A stretch of 36,502 nucleotides of DNA, from positions 1-36,502 of the forward strand of contig DETG01000025.1 of NCBI GenBank assembly GCA_002361535.1. The letters are read 5' to 3'. Position numbers and translations under genes: made by a program. Below are positions 1 through 7,852 of the stretch, in pieces; position 1 is the first letter of the stretch; each line of letters starts with the position of its first letter. The DNA is from Prevotella sp. UBA3294 (lineage in GTDB: Bacteria > Bacteroidota > Bacteroidia > Bacteroidales > Bacteroidaceae). A model generated the notes under the pieces. The model did not search any database. It worked only from the letters and a program-made list of their open reading frames with translations, and was not told the DNA's origin.

Positions 1-151
1 GAGGAAAGAGGAAAGAGGAGAGAGATTACTTCTCCCATAAGCTATTGGCAATACTTCTCCTATAAGTTACTGGTATTAGTGTCAAATGCATGCGCTAATC
101 ACCTGCACCAAATACATTTCTCTCTCCTCTCTCCTCTTTCCTCTCTCCTCT
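1..151. repeat. Inverted polypurine/polypyrimidine repeat downstream of nadB
   Basis: Positions 1-25 are uninterrupted purines (GAGGAAAGAGG...) and 117-151 are uninterrupted pyrimidines. The reverse complement of 126-150 matches 1-25 at 23 of 25 positions, so a nadB read-through transcript could fold into a long stem with a loop of about 100 nt. The left arm may continue outside the window. A related purine tract follows dacB at 5321-5375. It could end transcription or be a dispersed low-complexity repeat; the sequence does not decide. Confidence 0.6.
27..76. repeat. Imperfect 25-bp tandem duplication
   Basis: Two adjacent 25-bp copies (27-51 and 52-76), each starting TACTTCTCC and containing ATAAG, agree at 20 of 25 positions. 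They lie in the loop between the polypurine arms. No coding or promoter signal is visible in 76-116. Confidence 0.5.
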
Positions 152-165
152 AAAAAAAATTCCTC

Positions 166-1755
166 TTATTTTTTATCGTACGCGTGCACCGGGTAATCGG
201 TAGTGAAGTGCAGGCCACGGCACTCCTTGCGTTCGATGGCCCAGCGAGTGATCAGGTAGCCCACATTGATCATGTTGCGGAGCTCACAGATATCCTTACT
301 GGCTTTCACCCGCTTAAACAGCTGTTCCGTCTCCTCATAGAGCATGTCGAGACGTACCCAGGCACGTTTCAGACGGAGGTCCGACCGCACGATGCCCACA
401 TAGTTAGACATGATCTGTCCCACCTCCTTTACGCTTTGCGTGATGAGCACCTTCTCCTCATTGGTCATCGTACCCTCATCGTTCCACTCAGGAATCTTGT
501 CATTGAAATCGTATAGATCCACATGTTCCAACGAATGCTTAGCAGCAGCATCGGCATACACCACCGCCTCGATCAGAGAGTTCGAAGCCAGACGGTTACC
601 GCCATGCAATCCGGTACATGAGCATTCACCAAGGGCATAGAGACGTTCGATGCTGGAGCAGCCGTTCAGGTCAACTTTGATACCGCCGCACATATAATGG
701 GCAGCAGGGCGCACCGGGATATAGTCGGTAGTGATATCGATACCGATTGACAGACATTTCTGGTAGATATTGGGGAAGTGGTGACGGGTTTCCACAGGAT
801 CTTTATGTGTCACATCGAGGCACACATGATCCAGACCGTGGATCTTCATCTCCTTATCAATGGCTCGCGCCACGATGTCTCGCGGAGCCAACGACAGTCG
901 GTCATCGTATTTCTCCATGAACGACTCACCGTTAGGCAGTCGCAGGATACCCCCATAGCCACGCATCGCCTCGGTGATGAGGTAGGCAGGATGGGTCTCC
1001 CCTGTATGATGCAGCACTGTGGGATGGAACTGCACGAACTCCATGTCGGCTACCGTACCCTTGGCACGATACACCATGGCGATGCCGTCGCCTGTGGCGA
1101 TCACCGGGTTGGAGGTGGTTTCATACACGGCACCGCAGCCGCCGGTACACATCACGGTGATCTTCGAGAGGTAGGTATCCACCTTCTGGGTGTCGGGGTT
1201 CAGCACGTAAGCACCGTAACAGTTGATATACGGTGTGCGCCTTGTCACCTTCGCTCCTAAGTGGTGCTGTGTGATGATCTCCACTGCGAAGTGGTTCTCC
1301 TTGACCTCGATGTCAGGACAGGCTCGTACGGCGGCCATCAAGCCGCGTTGGATCTCAGCACCCGTATCATCGGCATGGTGCAGGATACGGAACTCCGAAT
1401 GTCCGCCCTCGCGGTGCAAGTCAAACTCACCGTTCTCGTTCTTGTCGAAGTTCACTCCCCAGTTCACCAGTTCACGGATCTGCGACGGTGCTTTTCTCAC
1501 CACCTGTTCCACGGCGGCACGGTCGCTGATATAGTCGCCGGCAACCATTGTATCCTCAATGTGCTTGTCGAAATTATCCAGTTTCAGGTTCGTTACTGAA
1601 GCTACTCCACCCTGTGCAAAACTGGTATTCGCCTCGTCGAGCGAAGTCTTACAGATCATGCACACTGTTCCTTTCTTCTCCCTTGCCACCTTCAGGGCAT
1701 AGCTCATACCGGCCACTCCGGCCCCGATGATGAGAAAATCGTACTTATAGATCAT
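166..1755 (-). CDS. nadB: L-aspartate oxidase NadB
   Basis: A 529-residue FAD enzyme of the succinate dehydrogenase/fumarate reductase flavoprotein family. It oxidises L-aspartate to iminoaspartate, the first step of de novo NAD synthesis, in the cytoplasm. The N-terminus has the dinucleotide-binding GAGVAG motif in a beta-alpha-beta fold (about residues 7-25). It is followed by the SFAQGG segment near residue 45, the REGGHSEFRILHHADDTG substrate-site block near residue 115, APRDIVARAI in the middle, and the PAAHYMCGGI capping block. The helical C-terminal domain ends near the ERKECRG segment. Length is normal for NadB. No nadA or nadC lies in the window. The permease gene ends 35 bp upstream on the same strand, so the two are probably co-transcribed. 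The start is the first ATG, directly before the Rossmann strand. Confidence 0.96.
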   Translation of the reverse strand: MIYKYDFLIIGAGVAGMSYALKVAREKKGTVCMICKTSLDEANTSFAQGGVASVTNLKLDNFDKHIEDTMVAGDYISDRAAVEQVVRKAPSQIRELVNWGVNFDKNENGEFDLHREGGHSEFRILHHADDTGAEIQRGLMAAVRACPDIEVKENHFAVEIITQHHLGAKVTRRTPYINCYGAYVLNPDTQKVDTYLSKITVMCTGGCGAVYETTSNPVIATGDGIAMVYRAKGTVADMEFVQFHPTVLHHTGETHPAYLITEAMRGYGGILRLPNGESFMEKYDDRLSLAPRDIVARAIDKEMKIHGLDHVCLDVTHKDPVETRHHFPNIYQKCLSIGIDITTDYIPVRPAAHYMCGGIKVDLNGCSSIERLYALGECSCTGLHGGNRLASNSLIEAVVYADAAAKHSLEHVDLYDFNDKIPEWNDEGTMTNEEKVLITQSVKEVGQIMSNYVGIVRSDLRLKRAWVRLDMLYEETEQLFKRVKASKDICELRNMINVGYLITRWAIERKECRGLHFTTDYPVHAYDKK

Positions 1756-1790
1756 GTTATTGTCAATTGTCAGTTATCTATTTTCAATCG

Positions 1791-2678
1791 TTATTTCTCC
1801 TTCGTTACCAGCCATGCACCTAACAGCACGAGCACGGCAGCCACAGGCTTGTCCCATGTCATCAGATCCTGTCCGATGGCAATAGCCACCAACGAGGCCA
1901 CCACAGGCTGGATATTGGTATAGATACTCACGGTTGTGGCTTTCAGGTACTGCATGGCGAAAGGAATCATGAAATAGCCCAGCACGGTGGCAAAGACTAC
2001 GATGAATGCCATTGCGGCGATGCCTGTCCAGTCGGCCTGTCCGCCATAGAGCGCCGTGGCTGGGAACTCCCGCCACGAGAAGGGCAGTACGGCGATAGTA
2101 CTCACCAAGAAGATCCATTTCATCTGTGTCACGGCCGTATATTTCTGCGACACCTTTCGGGTTATCAACAGGTACACCACCCAGGTGAGCACACTCAGGA
2201 TGGCAAGGATGATACCCAGCAGATCGTTACGACCAGCGCCACCTACCCAGCCCACGAACACCATCAGGGCAGCACCGAGGATAGCCAGTACCACGCCCAG
2301 TGTTTTCGTTCCCGTAATCTTTTCGTTCAGGAACATAGCAGCCATCAGCATCGTGGCCACCGGTGTCAGTGTGGCAATCAGCGAGAAATAGACAGGGGTG
2401 GTGAAATCTAATGCCCATGCCGTGAGTGTCTGAGAGATCACGAATCCCAGCAGACCGCCCAGCATGATCACGAAGAGATCCTTCCACTCCACACGCTCCT
2501 TAGGCAGGAACAGACTGATCACCCAGAAGATCAGGGCGGCGCCAATGCAGCGTGTCGCCATATACGTCATGGGGGTCACCCACTGGTCAAGGAGATACTT
2601 GGTCACGGGAACACCCAGACCGAAAATCACGTTCGCCGTCATCACTGCGGCATGCCCTTCTATTTGATGTTTGTTCAT
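1791..2678 (-). CDS. EamA-family (DMT) transporter
   Basis: A 295-residue inner-membrane protein with about ten hydrophobic helices arranged as two EamA repeats, the usual drug/metabolite transporter build. The N-terminus (GHAAVMTANVIFGLGVPVTKYLL) has the family's typical first helix. The second repeat begins near residue 150, and an acidic/proline-containing segment TLTPVATMLMAAMFLNEKITG marks the end of the first. The substrate cannot be read from the sequence; members export amino acids, metabolites or drugs. It sits immediately upstream of nadB on the same strand, so transport of an aspartate- or NAD-related compound is possible but unsupported. The ATG at 2678 is chosen because it precedes the first predicted helix at the family's usual distance. 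Confidence 0.9.
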   Translation of the reverse strand: MNKHQIEGHAAVMTANVIFGLGVPVTKYLLDQWVTPMTYMATRCIGAALIFWVISLFLPKERVEWKDLFVIMLGGLLGFVISQTLTAWALDFTTPVYFSLIATLTPVATMLMAAMFLNEKITGTKTLGVVLAILGAALMVFVGWVGGAGRNDLLGIILAILSVLTWVVYLLITRKVSQKYTAVTQMKWIFLVSTIAVLPFSWREFPATALYGGQADWTGIAAMAFIVVFATVLGYFMIPFAMQYLKATTVSIYTNIQPVVASLVAIAIGQDLMTWDKPVAAVLVLLGAWLVTKEK

Positions 2679-2687
2679 CTGTTATTT

Positions 2688-2695
2688 CAAATATA
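2688..2695 (-). promoter_or_regulatory. Possible -7 element for the permease-nadB unit
   Basis: TATATTTG on the minus strand fits the Bacteroidota -7 consensus TAnnTTTG, 10 bp from the permease ATG. No TTG-type -33 box is seen at the proper spacing, and the leader would be only a few nucleotides long. Weak. Confidence 0.25.
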
Positions 2696-2948
2696 GTTGG
2701 ATTGAAATGATTGACCATGAATGGACTGCCTTATACCTTACGTATAATACGAGTGCAAAATTAGATAAAATTCCCGAATTATAAATCAAGTTGAATAAAG
2801 AAAATTCATTTTCTGTAGAGGACTGTCACAAAAGAAGACAGAAAACGTCAGGAAAATTCATAAGAATTTAAGGATTGTGAAAATATGGTAATTCAAAGAA
2901 GAGGGACGGTCAGGATGTACAGAAGTGTCCCAAAGGGCCTTTTTGTGC

Positions 2949-3080
2949 AAGTAAAGGCTGTTGGGATTCGAAGCAGAGTCTCATTGGGATGCAAGTAGAG
3001 TCTGATTTGGATGAAAGTAGAGCCTACTTAATGTTTACGTAGAGTCTAAGTAATGTTTACGTAGAGTCTGATTTGACTCG
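2949..3080 (+). repeat. Array A: six direct repeats of exactly 22 bp
   Basis: Units start at 2949, 2971, 2993, 3015, 3037 and 3059, each exactly 22 bp and with no spacer. The core is AAGTAGAGTCTgATTTG followed by a variable GA-rich tail. Units 2-3 are closest to consensus; units 4-5 share a diverged tail ending AATGTTT. The period is not a multiple of three, so the array does not encode a simple repeated peptide. The same array, also with six units, occurs at 24288-24419. No direct-repeat/unique-spacer pattern exists, so this is not CRISPR. Confidence 0.9.
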
Positions 3081-3111
3081 TTCCAGTCTTTACTTACACC
3101 TGATCCGCCGT

Positions 3112-3178
3112 TATCTACGACTCGTTCCGCCGTCATCATCCACATGTAGATGCCGTCGGAACGGGTGAAAACGCCGTT
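3112..3178 (+). repeat. Conserved block following array A
   Basis: Positions 3112-3135 match 24451-24474 at 21 of 24 bases (core ATCTACGA.TCGTTCC). Positions 3148-3178 match 24509-24540 closely (AGATGCC.TCGGAA.GGGTGAAAA). The block contains CGTTCCG and its complement CGGAACG, which could pair in RNA. It belongs to the same element as the arrays. Confidence 0.75.
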
Positions 3179-3270
3179 CCGAACGACCCTTAGATGACGA
3201 CTCTTCGAAAAACCATGGATTTTACTTTTGAAAGTATGCTGGGTGCCCTTACGGGCAGAACCCTCGTTAG

Positions 3271-3358
3271 AAAGTATAGTCTTTTTGACCCAAAAGTACT
3301 ATGTTTTTATGGGAAAAGCACTATGCTTTAGGGTGCTAAAGGCTATATTTTTGTGAGC
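3271..3358 (+). repeat. Second 22-bp array in the same region
   Basis: Four consecutive 22-bp units start at 3271, 3293, 3315 and 3337, with core AAAGTACTATGTTTTT and a G-rich end (GGG or GAG). A half-similar unit begins at 3231 (AAAGTATGCT) but is out of register (40 bp, not 44, before the next unit). The period equals that of array A and both cores begin AAGTA/AAAGTA, so the two arrays may share an origin. The copy near 24.3 kb lacks this array. Confidence 0.7.
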
Positions 3359-3425
3359 GAACAATGGTGATTTACCTAAGTTGTTCATTATCAACGCCTT
3401 GCAAAACCTCGTCAGAATCGCTCAA

Positions 3426-3504
3426 TTTCGACCGAGAGGACGGTTGGTTCTCCCCGTGCCCGTATTTTTCGTTAAACGAAGTTAATTCGTTAAGATTATT
3501 CAGA
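3426..3504 (+). repeat. Third conserved block of the repeat element (copy A)
   Basis: This 79-bp segment begins TTTCGACC and ends with a 26-bp stretch (from 3479, AAGTTAATTCGTTAAGATTA...) that matches 24694-24719 at 24 of 26 positions. The copy at 24641-24719 has exactly the same length, which supports common descent over chance. Confidence 0.65.
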
Positions 3505-3546
3505 ATTTTAACAAATAAAGTAAAAAGAAAGAAAGGCGATGCAAAA

Positions 3547-3578
3547 TTTGGCAGGTTCATCAAAATAGCGTACCTTTG
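3547..3578 (+). promoter_or_regulatory. Promoter of the PH-dacB(-mscS) unit
   Basis: TTTG at 3547-3550 and TACCTTTG at 3571-3578 are separated by 20 bp, an excellent match to the Bacteroidota -33/-7 pattern. Transcription would begin near 3585, about 50 nt before the chosen ATG. The -7 box is followed by CAGG, as in the B12-operon promoter. Confidence 0.75.
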
Positions 3579-3636
3579 CAGGGAAGATGGACTGAGTTCC
3601 TGTTACGATCCGTATCACCCTTACACCCCTATTTGG

Positions 3637-4047
3637 ATGACAATACGTACATTTCAACACCGTGTGACAGCAGTCGGGATGACCGTTCCTATAGTAACGG
3701 CAGTTCTGGCTCTTTTTTTTCTTTGGCACCGCACCCCCATACATATCATTATCGGACTGGGACTGGTGCTGGTGGTGGTCATCCTGATGGAACGGCTGTT
3801 GCATACCCGCTATGAGCTCGATGGTGATGCACTGATCATCCGTAAGGGGCGGTTTGACAAGGTTGAACGGATTGATGTGAAGGAGATTACCCGTATCACG
3901 AGGATCAGACGGCAATGGCTCTGCTTAGACTATTTACTGATCAGCTATGGTGCCGGTCACGAGACAGCCGTACAGCCCCAGAACGAGGAGGCCTTCCTGA
4001 AGGAAATCAAAAGAAGACAAGATGATCATGAAACAGATTCAGAATAG
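3637..4047 (+). CDS. Bacterial PH-domain membrane protein
   Basis: A 136-residue protein. Two adjacent hydrophobic helices (about residues 12-30 and 34-54) are followed by a PH-like module with the pattern RYELDGDALIIRKGRFDKVERIDVKEITRI, typical of bacterial PH (DUF304/YdbS-like) proteins. This points to a cytoplasmic-membrane protein with a cytoplasmic PH fold; the ligand is unknown. I start at the ATG at 3637 because it lies downstream of a strong promoter and directly before the first helix; the frame is open back to 3364 without family-like sequence. Its end overlaps dacB by 26 bp, indicating translational coupling and a possible role in envelope upkeep. The family assignment is good; the function is not known. 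Confidence 0.8.
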   Translation: MTIRTFQHRVTAVGMTVPIVTAVLALFFLWHRTPIHIIIGLGLVLVVVILMERLLHTRYELDGDALIIRKGRFDKVERIDVKEITRITRIRRQWLCLDYLLISYGAGHETAVQPQNEEAFLKEIKRRQDDHETDSE

Positions 4048-5317
4048 ACGAACGAGCCTCATCGGCATACTTCTGATGGGGGTCTTCATGACCCTGCATG
4101 CACAGAACCATGCGGAAACGACAGAGGTGAGTCCTACCGTGGTAGCCGATTCCGTGGCAGCCACGGCAGACTCACTGCTGACAGACACGCTGGCAGTCGA
4201 TACCACCTTGGTATGGCCGAACAACGTATGCTCACGCATTGACAAACTGTTACAAGGGAGTATGTTCAAGACATCCACGGTGGGCATACAAGTATATGAC
4301 CTCACCGCCGACTCGGTGATCTACCAATACAACGAGAAACAATGTATGCGACCGGCATCGACGATGAAGATGATCAATGCCGTGACCTCACTCGATAAGC
4401 TGGGTGGCTCCTATCTCTTCAAGACACGACTGCACTACACGGGAAAGATCGACAGCTGTGTGCTCAAAGGTAATATCTATTGCCAGGGAGGCATGGACCC
4501 ACTCTTCAACAGCGACGACCTGCGCGCCTTCGTCAAGGCTTTGCAGAACAAAGGCATTGACACCATTCGCGGCAGGATCTATGCCGATGTCTCGATGAAG
4601 GACCGTGACCTGCTGGGTGAAGGGTGGTGCTGGGACGATGACAACCCCGTGCTCACCCCGTTGCTCATCGGAAAGAAGAACACTTTCCTGAGAAGATTCT
4701 GTCAGGAGATGAGAGAAGAAGGCATCGTGTTTGTGGGCGACACGCTCTATGGAGCGACACCTGCCAACGCCACCACGATATGCTCACGCAGTCACACCTT
4801 CGACCAAGTCTTGATGCGCATGATGAAGAACAGCGACAACCTGTTCGCAGAGTCGATGTTCTACCAGCTGGCAGCCAGCACAGGCAACAAAGGCGCCAAT
4901 GCCAAGATGGCACGGGCATTGGTGAACAAACTGATCTCAAGGTTGAAGCTGCAACCCAACGACTATTATATCGCCGACGGCAGCGGACTGTCGTTATACA
5001 ACTATGTGTCGCCCGAGCTGGAGGTGGCATTCCTACGCTATGCCTATGCCAACGACAATATCTACCCACACCTGATCACCGCCATGCCGATAGCCGGCGT
5101 TGACGGCACACTGGAGAAACGGATGCGCAGCGGCTATGCCCATGGGAACGTGAAAGCCAAGACCGGCACGGTGACGGGGGTGAGTGCGCTCACCGGCTAT
5201 TGCACTGCTGCCAACGGACATCAGCTGTGCTTCTCGATCATCAACATGGGAATCCGCAAGGCAGATACCGGACGAGGGTTCCAGGATAAGGTATGCGAAG
5301 TGTTGTGCAGGCCGTAA
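4022..5317 (+). CDS. dacB: D-alanyl-D-alanine carboxypeptidase/endopeptidase (PBP4, family S13)
   Basis: A 431-residue exported penicillin-binding protein that trims or cleaves peptidoglycan peptide side chains in the periplasm. The N-terminus has basic residues, a hydrophobic stretch and an AQ cleavage site near residue 28 (GILLMGVFMTLHAQ). All three serine-transferase motifs are present in order: SxxK as STMK near residue 112, SxN as SDN near residue 275, and KTG as AKTGTVTG near residue 386. The spacing between SxxK and SxN contains the inserted S13 domain, shorter than in E. coli PBP4. A second ATG two codons downstream (4028) is equally possible. It overlaps the PH-domain gene by 26 bp. 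A 55-nt pure purine tract follows its stop codon. Confidence 0.93.
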   Translation: MIMKQIQNRRTSLIGILLMGVFMTLHAQNHAETTEVSPTVVADSVAATADSLLTDTLAVDTTLVWPNNVCSRIDKLLQGSMFKTSTVGIQVYDLTADSVIYQYNEKQCMRPASTMKMINAVTSLDKLGGSYLFKTRLHYTGKIDSCVLKGNIYCQGGMDPLFNSDDLRAFVKALQNKGIDTIRGRIYADVSMKDRDLLGEGWCWDDDNPVLTPLLIGKKNTFLRRFCQEMREEGIVFVGDTLYGATPANATTICSRSHTFDQVLMRMMKNSDNLFAESMFYQLAASTGNKGANAKMARALVNKLISRLKLQPNDYYIADGSGLSLYNYVSPELEVAFLRYAYANDNIYPHLITAMPIAGVDGTLEKRMRSGYAHGNVKAKTGTVTGVSALTGYCTAANGHQLCFSIINMGIRKADTGRGFQDKVCEVLCRP

Positions 5318-5320
5318 TTT

Positions 5321-5375
5321 AGAGGAGAGAGGAGAGAGGAAAGAGGAGAAGAAAAAAGGAGGAGAGAGGAAAGGA
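5321..5375 (+). repeat. 55-nt uninterrupted polypurine tract after dacB
   Basis: All 55 bases are A or G, built from GAGGAGAGAGG/AAAGAGG modules. It begins three bases after the dacB stop codon. The sequence TTTAGAGGAGAGAGGA is shared with the region just downstream of nadB on the nadB coding strand. It lies 33 bp before the mscS start, so it could affect translation of that gene or form unusual DNA structure. Confidence 0.7.
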
Positions 5376-5408
5376 CTGAGAACGGTGGATTAACAATGGA
5401 ATAAGGAT

Positions 5409-6575
5409 ATGGAGAATATTAAGATATGGGTGGAGAACCTGATCAGTATGATGGGCATCACAGGGGGTAGCATTCCGGTGATCCGGCATATCCTACTGGT
5501 GTTGGCGGCTATCATCTTGTCTGCCTTGGCGGGCTTTATCTGTAAGAAGGTGCTGGTGCCGGTAATCCTCAAGCTGACAGCGAAGACCGAGGCGAAATGG
5601 GATGACGTGCTCTTCAATGAACGGGTGCTGGTATCGGCCTGCCACATCGTCCCCGCCATCGTCATCTGGCAGCTGCTGCCGCTGGTATTCTACCAGTTCC
5701 CCGTAGTGAGAGAACTGTTAGCACGCATCACCGCCATCTATATCGTGGTGATGTCGGTAAAGACCGTCCTGGTGTTTTTCAATGCCATCAAAGACTTAGA
5801 GGGCAATCGCCGAAGCAGTAAGCAGCAATACCTCTTTTCTTTCATCGGCGTACTCCGACTGGTGATGATGTTCTTCGCTGCCATCATCGTGGTGGCCATC
5901 ATCATCGACCGCGATCCCATCAAGCTGTTCGCCGGTCTCGGCGCCACCTCTGCCGTTCTGATGCTCGTATTCCAGGATACCATCAAAGGACTGGTAGCCG
6001 GTATCCGTCTGACCAGTAATGACATGTTGCACAAAGGTGACTGGATCACCGTTCCCAAGGCCGGAGCGAACGGTATCGTAGAGGAGATGACACTGACCAC
6101 CGTGAAGATTCGGAACTTCGATAATACCATCGTCACCGTAACCCCACAGACACTGGTTGACGACTCCTTCCAGAACTGGATCGGTATGCAGAAGAGTCAA
6201 GGGCGGCGCGTCAACCGACGGGTCTATTACGACTTCCGCGGCATCCGCATTGTCGATGATGCCCTGCGAGAACAGCTCATCAGCAAGAAATACTTCAAGG
6301 AGGGAGAGATCAAGCCCGACGATGTCAATATGACACTCTACCGCCGCTATGTGGAGGACTACCTGCGCCGACATCCGATGGTAAACACCAACATGACACT
6401 CATGGTGCGACAGTTTGAAGCCACCCAGGCGGGACTGCCCTTGGAGTTCTATTTCTTCCTGAAAGAGAAATCATGGGTGGAATACGAACACCAACTGGCA
6501 GAGATCATGGACTTTATCTATGCCATCACCCCCGATTTCGGTCTCCTCGTCTATGAACAATACCCGTTCCAATAG
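5409..6575 (+). CDS. MscS-family mechanosensitive channel (YbdG-like)
   Basis: A 388-residue inner-membrane channel that would open under membrane tension during osmotic downshock. Four or five hydrophobic helices fill residues 20-180. The pore helix and beta-domain junction is clear: the glycine/alanine-rich LFAGLGATSAVLMLVFQDTIKGLVAG near residues 175-200, then the beta-domain signature GDWITV and the NGIVEEMTLTTVKIRNFDNT segment. The roughly 60-residue insertion after VDDSFQNW (NRRVYYDFRGIRIVDDALREQ) is like YbdG (MscM) and not the short MscS. The start is ATG 5409; an ATG-GAA-TAA mini-frame lies 12 bp upstream. It is probably transcribed with dacB across the purine tract. It ends 20 bp from the convergent PagL-like gene, with no clear terminator hairpin between. 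Confidence 0.9.
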   Translation: MENIKIWVENLISMMGITGGSIPVIRHILLVLAAIILSALAGFICKKVLVPVILKLTAKTEAKWDDVLFNERVLVSACHIVPAIVIWQLLPLVFYQFPVVRELLARITAIYIVVMSVKTVLVFFNAIKDLEGNRRSSKQQYLFSFIGVLRLVMMFFAAIIVVAIIIDRDPIKLFAGLGATSAVLMLVFQDTIKGLVAGIRLTSNDMLHKGDWITVPKAGANGIVEEMTLTTVKIRNFDNTIVTVTPQTLVDDSFQNWIGMQKSQGRRVNRRVYYDFRGIRIVDDALREQLISKKYFKEGEIKPDDVNMTLYRRYVEDYLRRHPMVNTNMTLMVRQFEATQAGLPLEFYFFLKEKSWVEYEHQLAEIMDFIYAITPDFGLLVYEQYPFQ

Positions 6576-6595
6576 AAGCAAAGACGAATGGCATG

Positions 6596-7852
6596 CTAAG
6601 GAGTGCCCGACAGGCGGAAAGGGATGCCAACGACGATTTCGGTGAAGTCGGCCTTGGTGAAATGGGCATTCACACTGGCACCGATGCGAAGGCCGCCAAG
6701 GCGTGGGAAAGAATAGAAAATGCCGATGCGTTCGTAGTAGGGACGCTCGATGACCTTCGCACTGGCACCCATCTGGCGGAACAGATAGAAGCCAAGTGCC
6801 ATATCGAGCGACAGGTTGTGATAGAAAACAGCATGTTTGGCTGAGATACCCACAGACCAAGGTGAGTGACCGCATGTCTCACCAGCCGCACGGTCAAGAT
6901 CGGAGACATGTCGGTAGTAACTGCCATAAAAGACATCAAGGCCAAGCCCTGAAGCCCAACGGCGCGCATAACGGCGCATCACATGGGCCTGGAAGGAATA
7001 TGCGGGATAAAGACGGAAATGCTCTGTGCGGTAGTCAGGATCGGAGGGATCGGTCCTAAACTGTGTCAGCTGCCAGTCTTCGAGCAGTGTCTTGCCACCG
7101 AACCCTAAGCGCAAATCAGCATACCAGAATCTGTTGAAAGGACGATGCGACACCTGCCGTTTCGCAAGTTCCTCATGATGAGGGGCATAGCGAAGACCGA
7201 TGACAGGACCGACATGGTTCTCACCTTTGTTGGGTCGCGCCAAGGCGCCATTGCTATGATGCCCGAAAAGGATACCGGCAGTGATGCCCCACTGTTCCGT
7301 AAACATATAACTGGCCAACACACCTGCTCCGAAATAGATGGTAAAGGGGGAGCCTATAAGCTCGTTGTCGATGTTGTCTGCCTTATTATAATGGTGGGGA
7401 CCGTAGCCCACACCAGCACGCAGACTATAGTCAATCTGCCACCGTCGGCTACGCCATAAGGGGCGCGAGAACGATCCATAGAGGGTGAAGATGTCGCCAA
7501 GATGTGAGTCATAATCTACAGGAACAAGCTTTCCCCACATGGGATCTGTCGTGCGCCGCATGGTAACCCCGTTGTTCAGGGCCAGCTTCGCACCGATGCT
7601 CAATGTGGGGAAATGATAGTCTTCGGCAAAGGCATCGCTGTCGCAGGGCAACGCCCCAAGATGTACTTCTCCTCCAAAGACCAGTTCCTGCTTCTTTCGC
7701 AGCCATTTCGCTTCGATACTGTTCATGGTAATCTGCCATGCCGGTTGGACGAATAGCGTTCCTCCGACGATTCGGAGTGTATCGCCGCTGGCAGCCGTCC
7801 CTTTCACAGCTACCATCGAAAGGAGCAAGAGCAGGAACGTCTTCAAGTTCAA
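6596..7852 (-). CDS. PagL-like lipid A 3-O-deacylase/acyloxyacyl hydrolase family protein
   Basis: A 418-residue outer-membrane protein. After a signal peptide (KTFLLLLLSMVAVKGTAAS) it is rich in alternating, aromatic-ended beta-strands. The PagL-type catalytic signature FGHHSNG falls at residues 196-202 (His198, Ser200), with RPNKGENHVG and a candidate Glu211 just after. PagL removes the 3-O acyl chain of lipid A at the outer leaflet; a substrate role here is inferred. The protein is far longer than Pseudomonas PagL (about 170 residues), because of extra strands on both sides. The start is TTG at 7852: the frame is closed by a stop just upstream, and the TTG is needed to keep the signal peptide. 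It overlaps the upstream phosphatase stop as TTGA, implying translational coupling. Confidence 0.78.
   Translation of the reverse strand: MNLKTFLLLLLSMVAVKGTAASGDTLRIVGGTLFVQPAWQITMNSIEAKWLRKKQELVFGGEVHLGALPCDSDAFAEDYHFPTLSIGAKLALNNGVTMRRTTDPMWGKLVPVDYDSHLGDIFTLYGSFSRPLWRSRRWQIDYSLRAGVGYGPHHYNKADNIDNELIGSPFTIYFGAGVLASYMFTEQWGITAGILFGHHSNGALARPNKGENHVGPVIGLRYAPHHEELAKRQVSHRPFNRFWYADLRLGFGGKTLLEDWQLTQFRTDPSDPDYRTEHFRLYPAYSFQAHVMRRYARRWASGLGLDVFYGSYYRHVSDLDRAAGETCGHSPWSVGISAKHAVFYHNLSLDMALGFYLFRQMGASAKVIERPYYERIGIFYSFPRLGGLRIGASVNAHFTKADFTEIVVGIPFRLSGTP

Larger units (their letters stand above)
2679..3636. other. Gene-free intergenic region carrying a repeat element
   Basis: About 960 bp between divergent genes. 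An open frame runs from 3364 into the PH-domain gene, but its first 91 codons cross the promoter at 3547-3578 and resemble no protein I know, so I treat them as non-coding. The region holds an AT-rich leader (2700-2948), a six-unit 22-bp array, a GC-richer conserved block, a second 22-bp array, a third conserved block and the PH gene promoter, each listed separately. No RNA gene was recognised. Confidence 0.7.

Noticed and set aside
2949..3080. CRISPR array
   Set aside because: The 22-bp units are directly adjacent with no unique spacers, and no cas gene lies in the window.
3364..3636. N-terminal extension of the PH-domain frame
   Set aside because: The frame is open, but it spans a strong promoter and repeat-element block, and the translation has no domain or signal character. 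The ATG at 3637 precedes the first helix.
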